Made by a program: the position numbers and the translations under genes. A stretch of DNA of 60,000 nucleotides from Hydractinia symbiolongicarpus (taxonomy: Eukaryota > Cnidaria > Hydrozoa > Anthoathecata > Hydractiniidae), in NCBI RefSeq assembly GCF_029227915.1, contig NC_079886.1:7070001-7130000 (forward strand), given 5' to 3'. Of this stretch, positions 12,973 through 23,672 are shown piece by piece (positions within the stretch are counted from its first letter, which is position 1; every line of letters starts with the position of its first letter). A model generated the notes under the pieces. The model saw only the letters and a list, made by a program, of their open reading frames with translations, was not told the DNA's origin and did not search any database.

Positions 12973-14295
12973 AATAATTCGTAATGGAAGAAGTCATGAC
13001 AAACATAGGAATAGATGCCGTTGTAAAGCGACCAAAGTCGTTTATACAGTTGTAACCAGCATCAACTATATTTGTTGATGGTAAAGCAACGTGAAAATAG
13101 AAATCCGCAAGGTCGGGAATTCTAATTCAGAAATGACATAAAGAAGAATTTAAAAAAAAATTTTTTAATTTATATTCTTGTATTTGTTACTAAAAAATAA
13201 TGCGTTATGCTCCATTAATAACAGAAACAAAATGGGAAAAAGGTGAAAGAGAATGTGACTGCAGAAAGAAGAAGCAAACAGACAATTAAAATACTTCCAG
13301 TATGTGTAATGTTACTACGATCAAAATAATTTGTTGAATATGTGTTTCTTATTTATCAACTGGCGGAGCAATTATTTTCGATGATGACTCTCTTATCCTT
13401 TGTTCAGGCAGTTAATATGGAGAAATCTTTTTCCTTTTCTCCATGTTTTCAGCGAATGGTTGTCTTACCTGAACAAAGATGATTTACGCTTTCTTTTTAC
13501 AGGAGTAAGATGTGGCCGCGCTGTAAATGGCTTTGTGCAGAATGGTTGCAATTTGAAGAAATTTGTTTCCGTATAAGCTTTCACATGAGAGAACCGATTT
13601 TCATAACCAGGAAGAAAGTTTAGCTAGGCTAATAATATCACAGAGAAATAAGTCTAATAATTAAGAGGGAGGGAGCTCAAATGCTCAATAAATTATTATG
13701 TCTCTGTAATAATAGCCTTATTCTATTCAATGGGGTTGATTTCGGGAAATCTCCGTAGAACCCGATTCTCACGAACTTTGTTTTGGTTGCACGCAGCCTA
13801 ATTTTGGAATCACACAGAACCTGAAATGAAAAGAAAATATGCTACGAAGGCCAGGTTGCGGATCTTCACCAATACCCAAAAGTCGAAAATAAATTAACTA
13901 TGACGTATCGAGTAGACTGTGCTTACGAGGGCAAAATTGACTTTAAGGCTAAGTTCCTAGATGAGTTGCCGCGTGACGTAATATTTTGATTTTGCATGTA
14001 GAACAATCGAGGAAAAATATAAACAATGGACCAAAATGATCGAAAAAATTCAATAAAAAAAAACTGTTCTTATAAACAGAAAAATAATTTGTGAGAAAGA
14101 ATAATTTCAGTGCACTTTTAATCTAAAAATCTATATATTGGTAGATAACCAATTTGGTCTACGTGGTCCTTTTTTATTGCTTGTTAGGATGCTCGCGCAT
14201 ACAAGTAGCTTTACAACTATTCATATCTATTCAGTACAAGCTTTTTTTAATAAGAATATGCTTAAAAAAACTTATAATATCTTATAGGAATACAA

Positions 14296-14465
14296 TGGAA
14301 TCTCTCTATCTCCAACCGTAAGGGACCAAAAAATTTGTCCGAGATAGAAAAAGTTCGAGATAAAGGAAGAAAAACACCTTAGGCGGACCACAAAGGGACC
14401 GAGACTTTAATTCCAGATAGAGAGAAGTTTGAGATAAAGAGTAGTCGAGATAGAGTGATTCCACT
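14296..14465. mobile_element. Pogo/Tigger-like MITE, ~170 bp
   Basis: The left end reads CAATGGAATCTCTCTATCTC and the right end is the near-perfect inverse, GAGATAGAGTGATTCCACTG. The interior repeats GAGATA-type words (AGATAGAAAAAG, GAGATAAAGG, AGATAGAGAGAAG). TA precedes the left end, consistent with TA target-site use in this superfamily, but the right-hand TA is not clear. There is no coding capacity. Confidence 0.6.
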
Positions 14466-15137
14466 GCAGTAATGTCGGCCTAAAAATCCATTGTTCGAAA
14501 ACGGGCTTTTGAAAGCTTTTCACTTGCATGAGAATACTTTCCACTACCATTTCTTTAAAAACGTGGTGGCGTTATCAGATAACATTTGATTGTTAATAAT
14601 ACGTACTAAATCACTAACGCTGAGACGTTTCCTCAGAAAAACGGTTATTCTTCTTCCCTTACAAGATTATTAACTTCTTTGTTGAAATAGTCTTTAAGAA
14701 AGGATTATATTTGTCGACAAATTCCCCGCTCTCCAACGCTACTGGGTTTCTGTGGTATTTTTGAAAATTTACTGGGAAGTATTTGTAAGGGTAACATGTT
14801 TGGTTCCAATTACACAGTCGTAATTCCCCATTTTCCGCACTTACGCGTATTTGTGAAACTCGTTATCGAAAAGATCCATAATCCTTCATGATGACGCCAC
14901 TCAACCTCGACACAAGAGATTTTTTCTCTTTTTGATATCGGGACGGCGAAGGTATGAAGAAAGAGACAAAGAGCTCTCGGATCGAAGTTGTACGGCACTT
15001 AGATCAAAATTTTGTAGTTGATGATGTCTGTTTAATTCAGGCAAAATTCTTTGATCGATTCCAAAGGTATTCTAGCACATTCACGGTATATTTAATTTGT
15101 TAGGAAAGCACTCAAGCTGAAATGTATAATGAAATGC

Positions 15138-15218
15138 CAACCTCGTTCCCAGGACTTATTAGGCCTTTTATATTTAGACGGGATATAAAAAACCCTAACA
15201 ACTCATGGGGATAAGGTT
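15138..15218. mobile_element. Decayed CAACCTCG-family foldback copy
   Basis: It starts CAACCTCGTTCCCAGG and ends TGGGGATAAGGTTG, the inverse of the start with a few changes. The interior differs from the copy at 17786. A further, more diverged copy lies at 14902-14990 and shares the central ATCGGGACGGCGAAGG-like core. Confidence 0.5.
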
Positions 15219-17785
15219 GTCAAGCAGGACCTCGTTAGCGGAAATGTTGCTTGGCAAATTATTCTTCATAGAGTCGCACACATTAGAAGGGCGCACATTG
15301 GAGCTTTTTTCGGATTTTTTGAAATAACTCCAGCAGTGCCATTTTTGATGTTTCTTGATTGATGATTCACTACAATGTTATGATTGTAAACAAAGAATAT
15401 TGCAATCAAATATTTTTTGTATACATATTCGAATGTTTTAAAATTCGAAACGATTTTTCCAAATTCAAACGTTACAGAGAGCAGTAGCGAGATTCTATTA
15501 CACACAGTGCAATGACTTCTATATACTATAAGGTTCTGATTGCGACCTTAAATTATTTGGAATGATAACAGTCAGTCAGTAATGGCAAACAATGGCCAAC
15601 AAATTTGAATTCCAAATAGGATTGAGAGGCTGCCATGTTTAATCTAATTCTGTTGGTTGGAAACCTTTACTTGCGTTTAGGAGAAAATAGTATTAAAGAG
15701 AGAAAAACGTATGATAAATTTGCGGTTGCTGGAAGGTTTCAATAAGGGGAAAGATTAGCCTGATTGTTGTCGGGCAAGTGCCAAGAGAGCTCTCTTGTTT
15801 TATCTGGTATTTGATTTAAGAAGGGGCAAGGTATGGTGTACAGGTTTATAAAAAAAAGCCTATAGCAACTCCTTTATTAGAGATGCCGATCAAAGTTTCC
15901 GTTACATGGGACTGTCCTGATAAATTATCTATCTTAACGGCAAAAGTAAAGGAAGTAGAGTACCCTATGATTGGTGAACATATTGACATTTCATAGGGTT
16001 TTTACATAACTTGGGGTAGAAATTAATGAAGATGACGGAGATGACGGAGATGACAGTGATTGCAGTGTTGATGATATTGCTTTTAATGGACACTGCCAAT
16101 GATTATAAAGTATAAAAAAATTTGTAACAATATATGATTTGTCATTCTGAGAAGAAGGTTAAAGAGCTTAAAAATATTAACATGTTTATTTTCTTTCTAT
16201 TTCTATTGTTCAAAGCTATATACCACCAGTTATTTTGAGAGCGTTTAAAAATTATTTTTAAGAATTAGGGTTAACTGGAGTTTCTTTTAGCGCAAAACAT
16301 TAGTAAACAAAGGGGAAATTTTGGCGGTGAATAAACTAACGGAGTTTTAGTTAATCCGGATTTTCGAAACTTTGGATCATAACTTTCTACAAGCATACAT
16401 TGTAACTGTACATTCATCAAATAACGGCTAGTAACGCACAGTATCATAGAATCTCTGTAATGTGACCTTTTGCAACAAGCATATATAAAGAAGGACCCTT
16501 CTGATTTAGTTTTGAATTCAGCAATTCTACCTTGACTGCCTTAATACGTATAAGACAGATAGCAACAGCATTAGACATATATACATAACCCTATAATGGT
16601 AATGAGACTTCTGTTCCAAATTAATTTTTCCATGATGGCAGGATGTCTTGACAATTAGAATATTCGCGGTCCTCGACATCACCAGCTTGGGAGAGTAAGA
16701 GGAGTTTGATTGTCGCTACATTTAAATTATACAATGCAAATGTAAAAATCATTGCAAAGCGTAACAAGCGTACAACATAAAAATCAGCATGAAACCTGTT
16801 ACTTTGTACTAGTACAGTGATATCAGTGTCAGTATCATTAGCAATGTTTTTTTCTTGACTACATGTGCCATAGAAAGCACCAATAGTAACCCTGCATGCT
16901 TACAATATCATCATAAAAATTATTTAGTTCTAATTATTGAATATTATGAAGAACCATAATCTATGGTTTTGAATATAGCCACCACTGTATCATTGGTTTC
17001 AATTTGATAGTCGCCATTCTAGCGAAGTTTCCCCCAATCCTGCCAGTGGCGAGTCGTGTACCAGAAAAGGGGTGAAATAATAGTATAAAGTAAATAAAAG
17101 CCAAAGTAACCAAAAGCTAGCTACAAAAAGCTAGGTATAAAAATGACTACTAAGACTACCATGACCTGAATACCAACCAAGTAGACTCTCGATTATAAGT
17201 CAGTTGAAGTCAGTTTCCCTTTGTCGGTTGTATTTACTTTAAATCTCGATTTTGTTCCCATCAAATCTATTTTAATAAATACGATATTTTACAAATTAAA
17301 AAAGCACTGACTTCTATATTGCTTAGAAGTCGTCATTTTGAATTTATGACTTCCACGTCCAACCGTGCAATCCTCAACTAGGTCGCGAAACGGAGTAAAG
17401 GGTAGCATAAACAATAAGTTAACACAACCTCGGACACCAGTTTGGACAGATTCAGTTTGTTAGTTACCGAGCTCATAACAAAACTCTCTCTGCTGCGCCA
17501 AATAGTAGAAAGCTAAGTGTTTTGGCTGATTTTTCTTAAGAAATTTTCTTTGTTAGTTATCTACTTTTCTTGGCGGATTTTATTGTTATACAGGGTAACA
17601 TTTAAAGTCAAAGAATTCACTTCTCTATGACTAACGGTATTATTGGATTTTACTGACACTTATCGAGTTGTGGATCATTCCTAACAGAAATATTAAATTT
17701 ATCGTTTTTTTGAGCAGATAAATAATTAAAAAGTAATCTAAAAATTATCGAAAATAAAATCAAAAGATACTCATTTTAGATTCCC

Positions 17786-17897
17786 CAACCTCGTCTCCAG
17801 AGCATCTTGTAGCTTTTCTAACCCCGGGACGGCGATTCGAACATGCATCGCCGTCCCGGAGTCAGAAAAGATACAAGATGGCCTGGGGACGAGGTTG
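17786..17897. mobile_element. Foldback MITE of the CAACCTCG family
   Basis: A 112-bp near-perfect hairpin: the left arm starts CAACCTCGTCTCCAG, continues through GCATCTTGTAGCTTTTCT and GGGACGGCGAT, and the right arm reverses this, ending CTGGGGACGAGGTTG. The loop is about 10 bases. Shorter decayed relatives with the same ends lie at 14902-14990 and 15138-15218, with a left half at 33622-33669. Confidence 0.75.
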
Positions 17898-18343
17898 CTC
17901 ATTCCGTTGCTATTCAAACTTTATTTATTAGACTTTAGAATCTTTGAAAATTTGAAGGCTTGAAAATGCTAAAATCTAAAAATTGTACTGGAAGTGGACA
18001 TCAACACCTGTACGTTTGGGGGAGGGATTGTAGCAGTCTTTAAACTGGCCCTAAAATTAGCATTTATTTACTTCAGGGAAAAAAAGAGCTGTCGCTAAAT
18101 TGGGGATTAAGGTAAATTTTTTAGTAGCGATACACAACCAGAGAGAAAAAATCAAATATCAGCGGGGGATGACAAAGGCTATTTTGGAAGTTGTGAAGGT
18201 TTGGATAGGAGATTCCATTTTTTTCATTTTTCTTCTAAATACTTTACATTTATGAAAATTTTTAACAAACTAAATTTGGCTACAAACGTACATTGAAGAG
18301 TATCTTACGAGCCGGCCATCTTTTTATGGAAGTGCCCTATGGG

Positions 18344-18433
18344 AACGTCACATTCTCGACCCCAGAGCTCTTTGAGATAAACTTTCGAGGTTTTAATCTC
18401 AAAGAGCTCTTGGTACGAGAATGGAAACGTCAC
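18344..18433. mobile_element. Hairpin MITE with 8-bp direct repeats
   Basis: The arms 18352-18378 and 18394-18420 pair almost perfectly (ATTCTCG.., AGAGCTCTTTGAGAT). The hairpin is flanked by AACGTCAC at 18344-18351 and again at 18426-18433, which looks like an 8-bp target-site duplication, the size made by hAT elements. It is only about 75 bp long. Confidence 0.5.
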
Positions 18434-18610
18434 TGTGTAGAATTTTGAGAAAAAATTCACATACAACATGAACAAGCAAACCATATTTTAAACAAATGCC
18501 TTTATATATTACATCACTCACTCTATTGTCACGTGTTTTATAGTTCATCCAAGGTTAGCCATCGCTGTTTCATGTGATACATTGCATGCCTAATACTCTA
18601 CATAATTTAT

Positions 18611-19693
18611 TCAATGTTGAGAAAATGCATACACCATCTGTAAAAGTGCGCTGTTTCTATTCTTTTCGATTAATTTTACATTTTGTAAGTATTCCTGTTC
18701 GCGATGTAGTTCTTGTATATACGATATAGCACCCCGTAAGACAGAAATTTTAGCAGCTTTTTTCTTTTTAGCAAGACTTGGTATATGGCGTTGTAAATTT
18801 TGAAATCGAGCAAACTGGTCTTCTCTTCGTTTTCGCTCAAGTCTGTTATGAAAAGCTTTAACTTTTTCGCTTTCCGGCACATGTTTTTGTTTGCTTGATC
18901 TTCTTCGTCGCATTTTAACTCTTTTGTTTAAACCCTGGGTTCTATTTATGACGTCGTATTTATTTTGTTTTTTTGCGTTTTCGTTGCATGAAAAAGGAAA
19001 CATGGCTAATTCACTGTTATATTCTTGAAATGTACCCACTAAATTCGATGTATAGTCTGGCGGAAAGTATATGTTGAATTCATCTTGGCCATCAAACGAT
19101 TTCTTTAAAACTACAGGTGTTTGAGGAGTAATAAATTCTTTAGCTTTGGGTGCAACCAGAGTGATATTATCTTCTGGTATATTTAAGTTGTCGAAAAAAT
19201 TGAACGAAAACAACTTATCACTACTACAAGGCGTAAATAGCGTCATTTTTGCCGAAGATTTGCTGGTAATTAAATTCGAAACAAAAGAATCAGAAATTGA
19301 ATTCTCTGTGACTTGAACTATGTCTTCAACTGTGATGTCGTTCAAGTAATCTGAAAAATCGCTGTTTTGTAACGTCAAAGGCGTCAAAAGCGCACAAGAA
19401 TTCCCACCCAACGAAATATCTTTGGGCGATGTTATATTCCTGCCGTTTGATTTGTACTGACATGACGAGAAGTTAAATTTTGTCGACGCGTTTTCTTTGG
19501 GAGTAACAACAAACTGTAGTAATTCTTCGATAATTTGAGGAGTACATATCTCCAATGTATTTATGTCTTCTAAATCTTTTATATCTAAATTAGATAAGCA
19601 TTTTCCACGTCGTTGCATGACTGATGCTTTTTCTTTGTCGAGTTCATTATTATATTTTTGTGTAGTTAACATATTGCAAATAGCTATCTCCAA
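18611..19693 (-). CDS. Myc-like bHLH transcription factor, intronless
   Basis: 360 residues in one exon. The C-terminal bHLH starts near residue 282 with HNRLERKRRE. Its His, Glu and Arg at basic positions 5, 9 and 13 are those of proteins that bind CACGTG E-boxes. Helix 1 (FARFQNLQRHIP), a lysine-rich loop and helix 2 (AAKISVLRGAISYIQEL) follow the Myc pattern N..ERKRR...F..L...IP.L...KA.K..IL..A..YI. About 30 residues follow, forming only a weak leucine zipper. The remaining N-terminus is Ser/Thr/Asp-rich, as in an activation domain, but I see no clear Myc box I. It would act in the nucleus, presumably with a Max-type partner (inference). Other class B bHLH families are possible. The ATG chosen gives the longest open frame; an upstream intron cannot be excluded. 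Confidence 0.75.
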   Translation of the reverse strand: MEIAICNMLTTQKYNNELDKEKASVMQRRGKCLSNLDIKDLEDINTLEICTPQIIEELLQFVVTPKENASTKFNFSSCQYKSNGRNITSPKDISLGGNSCALLTPLTLQNSDFSDYLNDITVEDIVQVTENSISDSFVSNLITSKSSAKMTLFTPCSSDKLFSFNFFDNLNIPEDNITLVAPKAKEFITPQTPVVLKKSFDGQDEFNIYFPPDYTSNLVGTFQEYNSELAMFPFSCNENAKKQNKYDVINRTQGLNKRVKMRRRRSSKQKHVPESEKVKAFHNRLERKRREDQFARFQNLQRHIPSLAKKKKAAKISVLRGAISYIQELHREQEYLQNVKLIEKNRNSALLQMVYAFSQH

Positions 19694-19799
19694 GAGAATT
19701 AGCAGAACAAATTTGACCAGGTGGTGCGCATTTTTCGTTCCAACCTCGTATGATGTTCAAACAATAGCCTCAATTCTCTCAGAGGAAAATGTCTAAATA

Positions 19800-22700
19800 C
19801 TTTTTCGTGAATTCAAATCAATTCACTAGCTCTTTTAAAGTTATTTTTAAGAGAGTAAATATTATATACCCTATTTTTCGTTATCAACCCCCCCTTCGAA
19901 TGTTAATAAATATGGAATATTAGTAATATTTTTTAAACAAACCGGGGGTAAAGAAAGTATTAAGTTTTTAATTTTAGCTGAATATATAAATATATATTTA
20001 GTTGTGGTTTTTATTCATAGTATAAACTGATTCAAAAAATCAATCTGAATGAATTGAAGAATAAAAAACAAAAAAATAAAAAATTTAAACACGTATCGAA
20101 TAAAAATTCAACTATAGCTGTCCTTTTGAATATCAATTCATTATTCTTTTACTTGTTAAGATTCGAAGCAAACGAAAATACCGTTTGTTTTGTTATTCAA
20201 TGTGGCGTCATGCGTAGGAGGCCAGCCCTTTTCACTACATTCACAATTTTCACATCCAGGTTAAATTAAAAACAAAATGACGTCATCAAAGGGATTCACT
20301 GTATAGGTCTCAGAACGTCATAGATACATTATGGCGAACGATAAACAAAAACATTTAGCAGAAAGATGAAAATTAAAAATAGATTAGCCACACTGAAAAA
20401 AATTACCGACATACAAATGTCGGCAAAAAGATAATTAAAGTGCTAAAGTTAAATGGTGTGCTACAAGTTGCAGAACGGCTCGGACTTGTTAGCTTTATTT
20501 TTTTAGTTAGATCTGTGAATGTGGTATGCATTCAAAAGGCCCTTACAACATAGCTTACTACGTGCGCAGGTCTCTAAAGTTTGTGGAGATGGCCGCGTGT
20601 TTATAACACAGCCTATCTCACCGTACCTAGTCTGTAAATTTGTTCCACAGGTCAGGAATTACCTTTTTGAAAAAAAGCAGCCGGGTATCTTAAATCAGCG
20701 TCCGCGTATTTGAAACTAGGGGCCGTGTCTTGAGACAAGTTTAAAGTCATGTTTGTAGACACGTGGCACCGTATGTAAAACTCGTGGCCGCGTATTTTGG
20801 AAAATATTTTTATATAATTAAAATATTGATCAAGCAGAGGAATACTGCGACACACCTTCTTTTGTAATTTCAGCATTTGTAGTTCATTGGGCATGAAACT
20901 TACCAGAGTGTTGCAAGGCCTTAAGCAACAAAACTGTTGACGCCAGCGTTTGCCAATGGCGTCATCAAATTTGTGATTCGTCTGAAATTTAATCACACAT
21001 TTGCTAAGAAGAGTTATAAAAACATTTTATGCAACTCTTCGACATATTTCGCTGAATAAAAAAAATAAAATTATACGATAAGAAATTAACAGGGGAGCAC
21101 AGGATTCCCCTTGCACAAATAGGGTTAGTACGTTGGTAATTTTAGGAAGCTCACCCTCTAAGTTGTATAAGGCTTATAGTTCTTTTCACTCTGACATCGA
21201 ATGACATAGTATAAACTCCACTGATCATAAAAAATATGTATACAAACTTCAGCTTAAAAAATAATTTAACCTTAAAAAATATAAATAATAAATAGTTATC
21301 TTACAATGTTAACATGTAATAAAAATAATAAATACTCAGGAATAAATACATAAACAAATAAATTAATAAATACAATTAAAGAACAAACAACTTTCACATA
21401 AATCACTTCGAACTTCTACAGGTGAGACATTTTCTACTTTTCGTTCTTGTTCAGTGAAATTGATTAATATTGCGCGAAAACAATTTTGATTTAAATTTGC
21501 ATGCTTCTTTTAAAAAAACTGCCTTATTCGCAGTAATTTTTGCGCGAAAAACGATCGTTACTGCGCGCAGCTTAGCAAAGAAATTACGCGACAAAACATT
21601 TTGCGCTTAAATTAATGCGCATGAAGCTATGATTTTCCAAGAAACAAAATTGATTACGGCAAGCGTTTTAAACGTCTCTATCTTTTGCCTATGTGTGGGA
21701 AATTAAATCCGCGCGATAATTAATACACGCGAAATAAGCTCATATTTCCATTGCGTGAGATTTAATACGCGTGGAATAAATTTTAGTTTTTGTACTAGGC
21801 GAAAATTTAGACACGCGAAAATCAGTACGAATAAAGTTAGGTTAAATAACTTAACGAAAGTAAATGCTGTCAGTGTAAAAAGGGTTTTAGTAAGAACGTT
21901 AATCGTAGCTTGGTCCACGTATATCACGTTTTGTGGGCTTCACCCAAATAAGATTTTTTGTTACTGAAGAAGTCAGTGGTCCTCCAGTGGATTGATTGCT
22001 GTACGTTCGACACATATAATTAGGTTTTTTCTTTCGAATGATAGGTAATGATGAAACTGGAGATCTGATAGATGTTGAAACTGAAGATGATTTCGTCTTA
22101 ACTTTCTTTGTGTGACATAAAGTCCACTAGGAAAGAAGCACAAAATAAATTATATAACCATCAAGTTTTTAGTTTTTATATTTCACAGGCTAAATTGTTG
22201 CTTATTGATTATTTACTTAGGAAGAACAAATTCATGTTTGGTTGCTCTGTTTGTCACTTAAAGTATAACTTCAGTTTTGAGCACGTCTTCTGCTGCTTTT
22301 CTGATCTCCTTTTTTTTTCTTCTGATGTTTTAAATCTATGTATTAATACTTTAAAGTTATGTTCATGACAATTTTGGCGAGTATTTAATTTGGCGATAGC
22401 CATTTTGTTTTAAAATTGACGTGTATTTAAAGATTTTCTTTCATTTATGTTCCTTACAAATTTATTTTATTTTAAAAGCTTAGGACAGAAAAGATGAAAA
22501 AAACATTTTTTTAGAAAAGAACATGCCTTAAGTAAAAAAAAGTCATGTAAAATTTAGCCTTGCTTTCTTTGTCGTCTTTGCAAAATAAAGATACAAAAGT
22601 TTTGATATTTGCTGTTTAGATAAAAAGGGGGATTTGTAATAAGTTCCTTTGTATATATTATATATTTTATAAATTCCACAAATATTTTTGTAAACTAATC

Positions 22701-23672
22701 GGTAAAAAGTGACTAAATTTTGTGCAGGTCACTAATATTTTTACCAATAAAACTATGCTTGCCAAAAAATATTTTTGCTGACTTTTTTCCTACCTACGCG
22801 AAGCAACGAAACATTTAAGACCAAATTCAAACATTGGGGACAACCATCGAACTTCACAATGAATTGGGTGTCTGCCCATACGACACTGACCGTAATCCGA
22901 TATGCGAACGATGGAAAAGGTCGAATTATTTAGCTACGATACCGCAACGGTGTATGAACGAAAGCATCGGAACAAAATGGCGACATTGAAATGTTAAAAC
23001 CCCGCAAATTTTCACTTGATTTATTAAGTCAGTTGTCCAGTTTACGAGAATGTTTGCGATATGTGTCGTGTACCAGTAGCATGGCTTTTTTCTTGCGTAC
23101 AAAGAGAACACGAGTATTAATACAGAAGAGAAGTTCTTAATCCGCAAAGAATTCACGCGTTCGCCTGCCAGCACGACAAGTTCATTTGTCAAAGTTTTTT
23201 GGGGCCTTAGTAAACTTCGTCGTGGATTTTTCGTTGTGCGGGTGTGCTAGAGAATGCGACAAGCAAGTTTTAAATGCTGTCTGCTCGGTCTGGAAAATTA
23301 GCGACTTTGCAGCCTGCCGGGCTTAAGAACATTGTCAGTTTAATGTTTTTATCCATTTTTGAAAAATGATAAAACGACTGCCTATTTTTGTCCAAGATTG
23401 TAGTTTGCTAGACCGAAAAAGGTTCAAAATTCTTCCTTGCAAAAGGATTTATTTAAAGGCGAGGTGAGTGCCTAAATATAATAAATATGAATACTAAAAT
23501 TATAGGGGAATTTTCTGTGATTTTTAGCTGTATTTGGATGTCAATATGATATTTTTAAGTTAATTTAAGAGGGTTTTTTATCCTTGGTGCCCATACTTTT
23601 TAACATCTTCACATACTTGGCAATACAAAGGGCTTTGTTTTGGTTCTTATGAAAAGGTGTAATTTACATAGG
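19800..23672. other. Gene-free interval
   Basis: No gene is recognised. 20519-20800 has loosely repeating GGCCGCGTATTT-like words. 21460-21850 has an unusual cluster of GCGCGAAA/CGCGAA motifs. 22790-23470 is visibly richer in CpG than its surroundings and could be a promoter or old repeat, but no coding frame there has homology I recognise. The TTLL4-like gene ends at the right edge of this block; an AATAAA on the minus strand near 23452 is a possible polyadenylation signal. Confidence 0.6.

Larger units (their letters stand above)
12973..18610. other. Gene-free interval with MITE remnants
   Basis: No convincing coding region is found on either strand. To about 13730 it is the conserved 3' flank of receptor copy B. 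After that it holds a pogo-like MITE (14296-14465), members of a CAACCTCG foldback family (14902-14990, 15138-15218, 17786-17897) and a hairpin flanked by 8-bp direct repeats (18344-18433). The open frames near 14810-14998 and 15266-15505 are short, and the first lies inside a foldback copy. Confidence 0.7.

Noticed and set aside
22790-23470. CpG-richer block as promoter or first exon of a gene
   Set aside because: No coding exon could be attached on either strand, so only base composition supports it.
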